64,000 nt of DNA, taken from Temnothorax longispinosus. Lineage: Eukaryota > Arthropoda > Insecta > Hymenoptera > Formicidae. The notes under the pieces were generated by a model. It was not told where the DNA came from. It ran no database searches and saw only the letters and a program-made list of their open reading frames with translations. Both the position numbers and the translations under genes were made by a program. The stretch covers positions 4,870,441 through 4,934,440 of the forward strand of contig NC_092368.1 in assembly GCF_030848805.1 (NCBI RefSeq), read 5' to 3'. Of the stretch, positions 26,166-39,700 are shown in pieces (position 1 is the stretch's first letter; every line of letters begins with the position of its first letter).

Positions 26166-29100
26166 GAGATATTAATTGCGAAATATTACTTTATGAGTTG
26201 TCAGATCTCAAAGTTGTGATAAGAGCGTTTTAAATCAGAAGCGGTTTGTGGAACTATAGAAGAACCGAGACATCAAATAGGAATGAAAAAGAAAGGATTT
26301 ATGTCACTGATTTAATATAACGCAAAAGATTCCAAAGTGAGTTCTTATCGTGAGCGCATTGCACGTTGCATTTACGGTGAGAAGTCTGTTTGCGACTGAT
26401 ATACCTCGTCTATGCCCGGGCTCGCCGAGCTTCGCGGAGTATCCTCGGGCCGTGCATACAAATCACGGGATTACCGTCGCGAAATATGTCCGCCTGCGGA
26501 GTTAAATACCGCAGTTTCGCGTGTCGCCATTCGCCAATCGTGGCACCAAGTCGCGTAGCTTTCGCGACGCCGCGCGCGGCGACGCCGCCCGCGGCCGTCC
26601 ACCGCACGATACTCGCATTTGTCAGCTCGACAGAAACTTTCCCCCCGGGACAGAGAGTTATTTTAAAATCTTTCCTTGCGCGGTCCGGAAAAAAAGAGAG
26701 ACGAACAGAGGACACGAGCGGAGAGAGGGTTGGGGACGGGCTAAATAATGCGGGTTAAGTCGGCCAGCAAGATGAAAGTAAAGCGCTGGAGGAACACGAA
26801 TGGCCGACGACCAAAGTACGACGCACAATACACCCCTGGCCGCTCTTATCTGGCTTCGGCCAATTTTTCACCGAACTTTCGCAATTCGTCATAGTCGAGG
26901 ATCCCGCGAGGTGAAACTCTTCGCCTATCCCTCCCCCTCGTAGTCGCCCAGGCTCACGAAGATCCAATACAGACCGGGAGAAGTGCACTCGACCGAGAGA
27001 GTCAGATAACCCCTTAGTTCCCAGGTCAGAGCTTTCCGGAGACGGTATTAGGTCTCGCTGAAAGAAGGGGCGGCCACTCGCGCTATATTGTTCGTTATGA
27101 CTTAACGGGTAATCCGCGAATACGGACGATGGTATATAATCTGATTTATCTCTCCTTCTCCAATTTATTTACCCCATAAAATCCGCTGTGCTTTATTTCT
27201 TTGTTGTAGACGAGTATATAAATTCTAGGACGCTTTAGATACGTAGAGAATATCGACTCTCGCAGCACTTTCAAACGTAGGGATGTTAAATTGTATTTCT
27301 AAACATGCTCACTCTTCCGCTTATTACGCATACGAAATATCTTCCCTTCGTCACCAAGACCGAGAAATGTTGTCTGTTCCCATTATTCGTATAGATCGTG
27401 ACGCAGGTGCGTTCTGCTTCTTGTATGTGCCTTCAATTATAATCGAACGTAAGTTCGTAAGTCTAATCGAGCGACGTTGGCGAAGTTGGCACAATAAGAC
27501 CCAGGCTCGATCGCGCCCGGAGCGTCGAGAACGACGCCGAAGTTTCGGCGTTGCTCTCGCACTGGGATCCTTGCGGTTGCCAAGACAAATTGGATCGGTT
27601 TTTAATGAGCACGATGACTCGTCGAGCAGGCTCAGCCCGCAAATTTACTGGCGCGACACGGCGCGACTCCCGGCGTTAACCCGCCTGTCGAGCTTGCCTC
27701 CGTGATTTACGCGGTCTACGTGAAATTTAAAGGGTCCGCGAGCACACGTCGACGGTAAAAAAGTCTAATTGCAATGGACGGCTACTCTCCGGGGGCTAAG
27801 CGAGTAAATCCCTCGCGGGAAATTTTATTTACGAAAGTCGCCTACGTTGTGTCGCGCGGATAATTAAGCGTGAAGGCGAATAATACTGCTAGCGGAACGA
27901 CGTTGAAAAGCATGGCACTGCGTACAGCTGTATCGAATCATTTCGCTCTGATTAGAACGCGCGTTATTTTTTATATATATAATAATACTTTCGCAGAGAA
28001 TTTGTATTTTTAACAATTATACTATATCTGTATTTATATATGTTCAATTTTAAAAAATTACGACTCGTTCAGCTATGACAATGAAAGAATAATTACTCTA
28101 TACAGAAATAAATATTACGAATTCACGAATGAGAGCCATATACAGATGTATTTCACATATATATTATTTAAAAGTTAATAATTAATAATTTCATTTTCTA
28201 TGATTAAACGAATTTGATTTTAACTATTTATATATTAATTAAATTTTGGTTTTTATTGAATATCCTTCATATTCCACAATGGGAACCTCACATTTTTACC
28301 TGGATATAATAATCCATTGTACGGTTTTATTCCAGTTAAAGTTTTTTTTCCAACTCATAAAACATATAGGTAAACGTACGTTTATACACCAATATGTAAA
28401 CGCAGAGATAAATTATAAACTATATTAGATAAAAGATAAAATCACAGAAGCAATGTGTAACATGACATTCTATAAAAACGAAATTCATTTCGTGAACAAA
28501 TTTGTCATCGCGTGAAATAAAAAGAGTTAAAAAAAAACATTATAATCTGCGCAAATTATTATACGTGTAAAATGTGCGCGTAAATGTATACAATTATAAA
28601 TCGTAGATATACATTATTGTAAAGCGGAGAATGTACTTTTTAAGCGAATAATACACATGTGTAAATTAATATGTCGCGAAAATTTTGCTGATTAACGAAA
28701 ATTAATATGTAAATAATTATGATTGTAATTCTCGGAATGTTGACGCATTTCAGAATATGTCACAGATATTTTTCAAATAATTATCATTCGGTGAAATTTT
28801 AATTAATGCTGTCAACGATTCATTAGTGCCGTCGGAAACAGCAACTGCGAGCAATAAAGCACGTCGCAATCGCGTACATTCCGTCATGCACTTTGATGGA
28901 GAATTTTTTCGTGACATATTCTACGTTCAGATTGTATTATTAATTCTGTTCAAGTGCAAGAATGTTTATAGCGCTTCAATGGAACATTTCCCCGTATAAT
29001 TAATGCGTTTTTATTGTGTCGCGAGAGATTAATTATTTCTAAAAATTAATATATAAAAATATCACTTCCCAGACCTATATCACGAATGTTTTCATACACA

Positions 29101-32100
29101 GATATATTTGAGTTACAATGTAGATATAACATTTTTTAATTTTTATTTTGAGATAATAGGTATCTACCTATATTTTTACTAATATTTAAAATAATCATAG
29201 TTTTAATAAATTTTCTCTACATATCAAGGCTTATAATTAGTTTATTAAAAGAAAAATGTGAATTTATTGAATAATGATAAATGAACTATCCAAAACTGCT
29301 AAAAATTTTTTTAAATTTAAGAAATATTTGAATAATTTTAGCATATGCACTCTGATCCTGATCAAAACAACTATTTGAATTTTGTATTTTACAAAATAAC
29401 ATCATTATTTAATATATCATTATATCAGTCTTTATTTTATCATCTTTTACGTGAACACCATTGATCCAACTAGTTTTCGCTATTATTCGATAAAATTAGA
29501 TAGAGAAACTTTAATCCGCAAGTGAGGGCGAGTGGTAAGAGGGATCGACACTTACTAGTACAGAGTGGAAAGAATTGAGACAGAATAAAAAGACAGATAG
29601 AAAATGGAATGGAAGTGGCAGATGGCTCCTAAACAAATTAAAATAATCGCTGGGTCCTGGCCGGAAGTTACGCCGGCACCACCGGTCTAAAAGAAGGTCT
29701 CCCATGAATACGGCGTTGGCAAAACGAATGTTGCGCGGAGGAGGGTGAGTCGTAAGGGGAACTTAACCACTCTCAGGACTCTTAAAAGGAGCTTAACTTC
29801 GCGCATAAAATTAAGGCATTGTAATTGCAGACGGCGTCGCCTTTGCGACAGCACGTTCCCCTCCCTTTTTCCCTAGATTCTTCCTTCCGTTACCTTCCTT
29901 TGCTGACCCATTCCTCGCAGCCATATTCCTCAGCTTTTCGAGTGAGTCTCGATACCGATCTTGTTCCCCCTTTGCCGATAAGGGAATACAATTTTCCCCC
30001 GCTATCTCTTCTGTCACGGCGAATGACGATGATAAAAATATATTTAATATAAGAGTATGCTAGACGACGTAAGTTCCTACCGGATTTATCTTAAATGGAA
30101 ATATTGTGTAGAAATTATCAAAATTTTTGCTAAACTTTACATGAATCCTTTAAATTAATTGTCTTGTCGAAATTCTTTAGTCTTTACATAAATCTTATTG
30201 TTTTTACGTGCCATTATTCTATCCGCTTTGCCATAAATGCAGATAAATAAAAACATAGAGAATCAAAATATTGCGAAATCAATAAGTATATATGGCATAT
30301 CGAGCGATTTAGAATAAAATGCGATCGTCTCGTCGATTTCCGTCGTTGTTCGTGAAATCCGTGCTCGTGCATGTTTTCACTCGGAAGAAATGTGATTTTC
30401 CCGGGGACAACCTCGTTACGCTTCGCATTAGCCGCGGAAGCCCTCCCGGACGACGATGATAAAATGATTTTTAATTGCAGCGGATGTGCGAGCCGGAGAC
30501 GAGCACTGCCACCGCCGCAGGCTTCTCTTATGCAGATTACATCGCGGGATGAAGCATTAAATAAATCCCTCGATAAATCCACGATAAAATATGTACCAAG
30601 CAGTCTCCGGGGGGATCGCGGAACTATTTAAGTCGCTTGATAACGCGGTTGCACTTTATCGTTACCTGGAGACGCGCTGTTAAAAATCGTTGCCGTGAAA
30701 ATCTAAATAACGAGAACGCAATCAATTACGGGATCGTGTGTAAAAAAAAAATATCTGTATATAAAGGATCTACTTTCAGCTATGGTACATAGAAAACGTA
30801 AATCTTTATTTTATTTTACGTGCTCTCCTAACTTTTATAAGTAAAACTTTAACTATTAAAATTATATTATTCCTATAATTAGCGATTATGCATTATGCGT
30901 TTTCAAATTCCAGTTTCCGGTTCAAACTCATTTACTACCGATCTATTTTGATAACCAATACAATGTCTAAACTACGTCGCCGTCGGCGAGCTTATATCGC
31001 TATCATTTACTGATTGTGAGACAAAAAAATAAATATTTCGCGAAAGCCTGCGGCTTACCTACATCGGATATGATTGGTTCGGTTACAAAGCGGACTTTGT
31101 TGATCTCGACGTAACGACTTCAACCGGACCGCCTGGACAATTTTGCACGCAGTATCGTCGCACGGTTCTTCGTATCCACCGGTTTCGAATCGCTCGAAAT
31201 AACTATATATAATACTATATATAGGAAAACGCGCGCTCTTATTTCAATCCTTTTTCTCTGTCTCGCTGTATCCCTGCCACTGTGCCACTCGCCGTTTGCT
31301 GACCAAACCTCTCGTAGCAGTAGTCGACCTATCGCTACCATTGTACCTCTATTCAAATATCACCACGTTCCGTCATTATTCTTCCAAATGGGATTCATGC
31401 CGCGGCATAATGGGACAGAGATATCAATCCGATCGACGAATATAATATCCGATTACACAGCCGCAAATGGCGGCGGCTCTACGATGGCTCCCGTATATGC
31501 CTCCAGTCTGCGCATTAAATCGCAATGCGCAGGCACCGGGCACCGGATACTGCGCCACACACCGACCGATATTCGAGCAGAAAATCGAGAATCGATTTGG
31601 CTCACGAGCGAATTTCCAATAGCTCTCGACAACCCTTCGATCGCGGGAAAAACTCGCTCGAAAGCCGAACGAACGATCGATCGCGCTGTGCGCGCCGAAA
31701 GGGTGGAGTCCCTTGTATTCGCGCTTTATGCAGTCACAGCTCGACACATACAATACACACGAAGTCTGTGGATTCTATGCCCACAAATAAATCCGATGCG
31801 TGTAAATATATATTCAGTACTTTCAAAAGGTTTATAGGTTTCTGGAAATCAAAACGATCAATTATAAACAGATACTTAAATGTCCTACTGAATTTATTTG
31901 CCACAAAAAGAGATAGTCTCTAAATTAATTAACAGTCCGTAAGTTCGTCAATGTAACGAAAAATATCCTATTTTGTGTAAAAATTAAAAAGGACTAGTTT
32001 ATTATTTTACTATACAAAGCGCGAAATATTATAATCGCCACGGAGACGCATACAATTATACGACGCGCTTAAAAGCCCGGGAAGAGCTCCCGTTCAGAGC

Positions 32101-34910
32101 CGTATTTACGAACGTGGTGCTCGCTCACAATGCCGCGAAATAGCAAACACCATCAACGTCGATTTAATTTCCTTCCGCGCGCTCGCGCGCGAACCCGTCG
32201 CGATATGGAAGAATCTGCGAGCGCGGAACAAAAGAGAACGATGGGGTAGAACGAGCGGAAGGAGCGATGCCGGGGAAGAGTATTGGTGACAAAGGAGCAC
32301 GTCGCTGCCGCTGATGCTGCGGCGAGGAGAGTTGGAGGATGATCGGGAGGAGAATTTCACAATGCACTCGTTCCAGGCAATCCCGGAAGACGGATGATCG
32401 CCCTGTATCGACTATCCGCGAGCTTCCATCGGCCGTGCCGTTTCTTGCTTAAAGGGATTCCGTCGGATACCTCGAAAGTCACGGCCGAGTAAGCACACCG
32501 TACGTCGACGATTCGCTGCAGACGTCGTTGAATTTCACGTCGAATCACGTCGAATAATGTTGCAAGTGAATTGAAAATTGATTCCTCCCCGAAAGAAACG
32601 CGAGCTCTCGAGCGCTTGATGACTCTGACTAGCGCCGGTTCAGTCGGTTGTTTCCACTACTGCCACGGTGGAAGAGAGTAGTGGCAGTTTCTCGACGACG
32701 GTCAATATTTACTTATTCGGGTTAATTCGGCGTAGGATAGTCACTCATGAATATTATTTGGATGGTTATTTGCTTTAAGGGTGGATTGCTTATTCGCGTG
32801 ACAGGTTTGCCAATTATTTAAGTAAATTATAGTAGGACTTAGCGTCTGTACATTCTGGAATAAGTAAATTATTATGTAAATTTATCTCTTTCTATCTTCC
32901 TCAGCTTTACTTTGTGTAGCATCGTGCAATCAATTTCTTATAATTTAAAAAATTCTCTTCATCATTATACCTTTTTACGATTACGATAAACAGGCGCTAA
33001 AAAGCATGAATTAAATAATTTTTAAATGTATTTCTTCATGAAATAAAATCAGAAAACAGTGGAAGATCCAACGCGTAGAAAGTAAAAAACGAACGACGTT
33101 CACATAAATTGACCGAAAAATTGGAGAGGCAAATGATAGAGAATAATGTAGAAATGAGATGAGTCGCGATGAAAAGAAATTTCTGGGCGTTATGATTGAG
33201 GCTAAGTTAGCGGCAGGTGCAGAAATTGTACGCGCGACAACGATGTTCGACGAACACGGAACATAATTCTATCGCGTCGGGGAATGCCGAATGGATGTTC
33301 GAATCGAATTCCAACCAAGATTGCGGCGGCAGTCGCACCAGGCAATTGGCGGGTCTATTTACGACGTCGGTCCGGGAACGCATCGAATGGAAGTCAGAAT
33401 TATTGTATTAAGGTGGAAGACGGCAACCAGAATGTACGACGTGCATTATACTCCTACTTCATAAGCAGCGGCGTAGCGAGCACATAGAAAGAGCATATAA
33501 AATGTAAGAGCGAATTCGTACATTACACAGTAATCCCACAAATCTATATCTTCTTTTCTTTCGCTATGATAATAATGAGAAAGAAATGTAAAAGTAAAGA
33601 AATGAGCCTAAATAATTCTATCTACTCATAACCGCTGCGAATTGTAGCTTTATGTGCACTTATTTGCCCTTTGTGTATTTAAAATGAAAAAAACCTGTGA
33701 CATATACTCCAAAGATAAGGAAGAAAGAACCAAGGAGAATATATATGTAACTGAAAAGAAGAGTTCTCATATCTGCATGCAAAATCGTAGCGTCTTACAA
33801 GGCGCGCCAAGTTTTCATGTCGCACGGTAAAGAAATCGAGTTTAATTTACCTCGTGAACTTAACGTGATTCTTGACGGCTAATCTAAGAAGATTACATAT
33901 CCCGCGGGCATTTATATTACGTTTCTCACGTTTCTTTTAACTGGAACGCTCACTTGCGCTAAGACCCAGTTAAGAAGGTAAATAAAATAAGCAAATTACT
34001 TGGCAAATTGCATTTCCAAACAGCAAATTTCGCACGGAGGAAATATGCACGGTAAAACACGCAAAGCAAAAATGTCGGCATTTGTATACAGACTTAACCA
34101 ACTTCTCTTTCCCCTCGTTTACACGCAGTTTTAGGAATTAAACATATTTATCGAGAACCAAAACGTTAATTTTTTTAAAACTCAAGAAAAATAAAATTAA
34201 TAAAAATTAATCGGAATATATATTGCCTGTCTAAGGTCAAAGCAAGTTTTATAAATAATACGCATTTAATGGCTTTTTTGGTCGCAGTCTTTATAACGAG
34301 AAAGTAACGCTAAAGTCACGTAAATAGGGATGGTTTATTATCATCTAAAGATGCTTTTCTCCTAAGACTACTACAATAAGGTAATTTATATGTAAATGTA
34401 ATTAAACTGACATCGTTGTAAAAGTTTGCAGAGAACGTTCATTGATAAGGGAACATTTGCGGTTCTTCCGACATTTTCTTTCCGCAAGAACTTCCGCTCT
34501 TAAATAGTATTATTAATAATATTTAATTGTAATTTTTAACTGTAATAATAAATAAAACCATGGCATGATATCTATACAGAAAACTGCCAGTAAATCCTCG
34601 CGCTATTTATTTTCAATATTTTTTATGCTAATTATAGTGCAAAACTAAAAATTGCAGTAAAAATTAAATATTAAACTAAATTTATATATATTGTTAGTCT
34701 AACAATATATTAGACTCGTCCTGATGTACTTATAATTTCCAGTTAGAAACGTGATAAAAGATATTTCCCAGATTTCTTCATCTTTAACGGAAGGCTAACA
34801 TATACAATTTGTCCGTCACTATCTCGAGGAAAGAATCCTTCGCCGACATCGAGAGAAATTTCATATCACAAAATTTCACCTAGAAACGCACGAGTGTGTT
34901 GAAACGGATC
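26166..34910. other. Non-coding stretch, no supported gene
   Basis: A GC- and CpG-rich part (26.4-27.9 kb) is followed by a long AT-rich part (27.9-29.5 kb) and then mixed sequence. Frames such as 31388-31837 on plus are long only because that patch is GC-rich. They overlap comparable frames on the other strand and match nothing known to me. Confidence 0.55.
34686..34710. repeat. 25-bp inverted repeat with a single-base centre
   Basis: Twelve bases (ATATATTGTTAG) pair perfectly with the following CTAACAATATAT around one central T. It lies in AT-rich sequence and may be a relic of a small transposon end or a chance palindrome. Confidence 0.6.
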
Positions 34911-34969
34911 TTTCTCTATCTCTCTTTCTCTCTCTCTCTTTCTCTCTATATCTATCTCTCTTTCTCTTT
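34911..34969 (+). repeat. CT-rich imperfect microsatellite
   Basis: This is about 59 bases of almost pure pyrimidine, built from TCTC and TTTC units with a few TATC interruptions. The matching purine-rich strand gives GAGA units. The frame reading through it is a repeat artefact. Confidence 0.93.
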
Positions 34970-36466
34970 GCAAAGCATCAAATTAATGAGTTACCGAGAG
35001 GCAAGTTTCCGCTTTGTAGAACACAAGAGACACAGTATAAGAGCAAGAGAGACGAGGGAAGAGAGCGAAGACCGAAAGAGAGAAAGAGCGAGAAGACGAA
35101 TGCGCGAGCGGTGCGTAGGAGAATAGTGCGCGACGGTATTCACTAATTAATTACCTGCGAACTATATGTGACCCGTGGTGGAAAAATTCATATCTCCGTA
35201 CGAGCTACATGCTCGCGTTCATACCCGCGGGGAGAAATTTATCGCAAGAAGCGGCGGATCCGAGCCGACGGTTCAGTCGCCATGGCAACAGTGTTACCGC
35301 TTTTGCTATCCAGCTACTGATTCAAATTATGCACTGTCATGCTAATTATTATGACGAGAAAAAACATAAAGTGGTAATTTGATGGTAGCATTCCCCCGTG
35401 ACAAAAAAGTTGTTTTAAATTTATTTACAGGATATTTGTAAATTCAGGGGTGTTTTAAATAAATGTTTATTTTTTCTAAGAAATTAATAATTCAAGTGTC
35501 AGTGTTTATTATAAATAACTGATAATCGCTATAATTAGTCTTCAATCAACGTTGCATAATTAAAGATTGAGTTTAAAAAAATTATTAATAACATAAATTT
35601 ATTACCATAGTATTTTACATCATTTTACATTATTTATATTGAGAAAAAAAAGAAACTACTTACTGAAAAAGAAAATACGAGTAAATAAAAACGTTTCTGA
35701 ATGCATTAAAATAAAGATGCGACGTTCATGAACCTGCGTTTTAGCGATTCCTATCATAATAATGGAGTTATGAAAATTCCGCAAGTTCGCCAGAGGATTC
35801 CTTTGATCACCGACGAAGAATAAATACAACTCCCGAGTAACGTCTTTAATTCGATATAAAAAACACCAAAAACATTCTTCGTCTTTGATCATCCGTCGTG
35901 CCAGCGAAGGACTTTCTCCTCGAGTCATGCCGTGAGGAGTGTTTTTAGAAAATCGGAAATTGGATTATTCGGAGTTCAGAACCGCAAAAGTTAAAGCTTC
36001 TACAAATAAAGAAAGGGAGAAATAAAATGAGAGAAGAGGAAGAAAAGATGTGAAGGGAGAAAAGAGTTCGCCAGATGAAGGAACGCTTCAAAGAAACGTT
36101 GAAGAGAAAAGCCTTCATTTATTGTCGAGAAAAAAAACAACGAACCACTTTTTTTTCTTTCGAAACGCGATCCGGGATTATGGCGGGAATCGCGATCGCT
36201 ATCGGGGACAGAGACGATGATCACTCCGGGGAAATCAAAATGGGGGACGATGCTGAGAGCGCGCCGTTGTCCAAGAATGACGAAGGCGACGCGGATCGTT
36301 TCGTGTTACGAGAGGAATGGTCGTCATTCGGTAACGGCACGGCGGCACGTGATAGCGAATGACGACAAAAATAAACCGAGAGCCCTCGTCCCGAGAGAAA
36401 CGTATCAAATTTTACTATCGCCAGTCTTAATATTCGAAACAAGTTAGCAAAACGACCGGGAATTAG
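34970..36466. other. Non-coding stretch, no supported gene
   Basis: A purine-rich patch (35.03-35.12 kb) follows the CT repeat and may be related low-complexity sequence. The remainder is AT-rich with scattered short frames that I do not recognise. No exon or RNA gene is supported. Confidence 0.55.
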
Positions 36467-36718
36467 CACTGTTCCGTAAAAAAATTCTCTGCGGTTTTTG
36501 TGGCAAAACTTAGTAGGCTAATTATAAAACTTTTAAAAAGTTATTTGTAATAGTTATTTGTATAGCTAAAAAAGTCATAATATATGGATAACTAACATTT
36601 TCTGCAGCAAGAACAAAAGGTTTTGCTACTATTGCTAAACTATAGCTCTTGCTGCAAAAAATATTAGTTATCCATATTTTACGACTAAATTTAGCTAAAT
36701 TTTTTTTCGTGAAACAGA
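36467..36718. mobile_element. MITE-like terminal inverted repeat element, about 250 bp
   Basis: The left end reads CACTGTTCCGTAAAAAAATT. The right end, read in reverse, gives CTGTTTCACGAAAAAAAATT, a good terminal inverted repeat. A second, internal inverted repeat is strong: GTCATAATATATGGATAACT at about 36574-36593 and onward through CTGCAGCAAGAAC is mirrored at about 36632-36690. The element has no coding capacity. It resembles the abundant short non-autonomous DNA transposons of insects. A target-site duplication was not clear because the right flank is a microsatellite. Confidence 0.75.
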
Positions 36719-36756
36719 GTAATAATAATAATAATAATAATAATTATTATTATTAC
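36719..36756. repeat. (TAA)n / (ATT)n palindromic microsatellite
   Basis: A run of TAA units switches midway to TTA units, so the tract is itself an inverted repeat (GTAATAATAATAAT... ...ATTATTATTATTAC). It abuts the right end of the MITE-like element, and may have grown from its insertion site. Confidence 0.93.
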
Positions 36757-39700
36757 AAAAATATATAGACATTATCAGCGGCTGAGATAATTTCATAGAT
36801 ATCCAGAAATATTGATTATCTGATCTTCTGAATTAATATTTCGTCAGTTGGATTCATTACCTTGTTCCATCATCTTGCTTTACATCGTAAGGATTTGTTC
36901 AGCTTGTTCTTAAAATTTGATTACTCCCAAAATTGTTGACCTTAGGAATACGCGTCGCGTAATATCGTTAATTCAGAATTACATTACAGATTTCAAAGTT
37001 GTAAAATAAAGCGAAAAGGGAACCGCCTCTGTATTATAAACTCGCCGTAATAACGGCGTTTAAAACTCGGTTAAACACTACAAATAGCAATCAAAAAAAA
37101 GATCCGAAAAAAAGAGAGCGATTCCATTGTGTCGCGTATCCAAGAGCCATCAGCTCTTGATGAAACGCGTGACTTTTGCTTTCGAACCGGGGCGAACCGC
37201 GGTTTTCGTGTTTCACGTGAAATATCGCGTGCAAACCACGCGTGCACACACCACACACAAACATCCACACGCGCGCGCATACCGCTGCTCCGTTTTCGCG
37301 CAAAACTCCGCGCTGTACTATTTTTCCCGTCATCTCGCCGCAGTTAAAATGCTCGTGGTGAAAACCTGGGATAAACACGTTTGAATCCTTGCCAGCTGTT
37401 CATCGGCGTGGCGTGGCGTGTGCGTGTTAAAATATATATGACGAGTGGTTGAGGGGGAAAAGGAAAAAGAAAAAGGAGGACTGTCAGATCACGTACGAGC
37501 GCGGCATTATGCGGGAGTGAAAGAATCGATTTGACGTTCGGGCGGGTTGACGTGCGCTTCCGTAATGCGCGTCAAGCCGGCTGCATTTAACGTTTATCGA
37601 CGGGAAATGTGGCGAAAAAGTTGACGGTGGTACGCGAGCGAATGAGCGAGCGAGCGATGTCCGCTTTTTTTTTCTCTCCACATTCCTGTCGATCCCGCAT
37701 TCGAAATGTCGATTGCATTTTCTGCAGAATCGCTGATGCAAACGTCGTCGTTATGGCCGGTTTACGATGAAAGAAAGCGCGAGAGATTGTAACGCCAACT
37801 CCCGCAACGTCAGTATATCTTTTGAAGGGAAAAATTCCGGATGGAAATATATTCGCGTGTTCCAAATTCTCGAAACTTTTGCGCCTCGGCTCTCTTAACT
37901 TCGAGACCCTCAATTCGCAAATTGTGTCGGCATTTTCAACACTTAACTATCCAATCGTCCACGTGCGCGGGCTCTCGATCGGAACACTGTTCGACTTTCG
38001 AAATGTCAATTAAACAAGCTCGCGAAGCTAATGGCAAAATGCCGATCCTGATTTTAACGCGCTCCAGTATGCACTGCCGGCAGGCCAAATGCGCAAACGA
38101 AAGACCGACGCGGCGCGCGGCGCGCGATCCGTTCCGCGAGCGCGAGCAAATAGGTCGCTACATCATTTGTGGTCGGGGGGGGCCGGGAGGGAATTAATTT
38201 CGTACTAAGCGGTCGGGGATGGGGAGGAGGGTTATGATATCGCAAATTGCAAATACTTGATACGATCGTGAACGGGCCAGCCATATGATTTATCGAACGC
38301 GCCGCACCGGGCATAGTATCGGCTCTATACCTCGGGATTGACATCATTTATTAGACGTAGGAAACGCGCTCGCGCTCGCGCCACGGCCGATGGAAACCGC
38401 AACGATATCGCGGCCGCAGCTGTAAACGAGGTCGTCGACCGATGAATGGTCGACCGGTCGCCATATCCATCTGCCGGTAGTTACGGTGGATCATCAGGAC
38501 GAGCGATTTCGATGTTCCTACGGCCGGCCGCCGCCGCTCTCAGTTATCGCTGAATCTCTGCAGTTCGACAGTGTGGCCGCGCGAGCCGAATGCGGTCGGC
38601 ACCGCAATGATGACTAAATACCTGGACCGGACCGAATTGGCACCCATCCGCCCGCCAGCAGGACTGCGGGACTTCAATGACGCGGCTGCACCCATTACGG
38701 CGTCTTTGTAGCAATTTCGGCTAACAGATTCGCCGAATGAAACTGCGATCGGCGATAGCTCGCTGCTTTGTTAGATCTATTGATTTCTCTACGTATATGC
38801 GCCTATGACGTTCCTATCGTTGCTGCTACGTTTTACACCTAATTAGTGTTAGATCCAATAACGATACGGTCTTACACAGCTCGATTTCAAGCTCGATTGA
38901 GTTAATTTAACTGCTTGGAAACAATCAATGATTTTGTTTCACTACATATTCGAATATTAACATGAAATATGATATCAATAAATATCTAAAATGTTTAATC
39001 TATTAATTATTAATTTCATGGACATCACCATACATCACATTTCTTTCCGTTTTATGCTGAGCAACTCTATAAATTATTTCGTGCTCGGGACGAGTTATGA
39101 TTTTCATTACATTTCTACCGACATTGTAGCGTGTAATCAATTTAGAGTTCCTTAACTTTCATGGTTAGGAGAAGCTTATACGATTACACTTTGGCCGTAT
39201 CTATTCCCATCTCGGTTATGGCAAAATCTATGTCGCGCACCGGTGCTCGTAGACTCGCTGCGGTTAGTCCGCAGTGGTAGCGGGCATTGGAATCCGCCAG
39301 TGGTCGAGGAACGAGTGTGGTCGGATTGTGGTATCGACAACGTCTTCGCTCACTAGACAGTATTAACTCCTACACAGTTCGCAATCCGTACACAGGATCC
39401 TTTTTTAATACTACCTATCGATTAAATTGCATGAAGAAACAGGCCTCGGCTTTAATTACCATTTTAACCGTATTTTACCGTAATTACATACCCCTGCGTT
39501 TGCCAAATAAGCTCTTTTATTATTTCGTTTTTTGAATTTCAATAATTTATGGAAATAGCGATACGGTAAGATAAATATAACTTTGAATTGGTTTCCAATA
39601 AAGCTTATAATCGCTTTAAAAAGCGGCGACAATTTATATATACCGATCCTCATAAATTCATTGCTAAAACGCTAGCCATTGTTTCTGTCACTTGAAAATA

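Noticed and set aside
31388..31837. 149-codon plus-strand frame
   Set aside because: It is an unrecognised sequence with a comparable opposing frame on minus. The composition explains the lack of stops.
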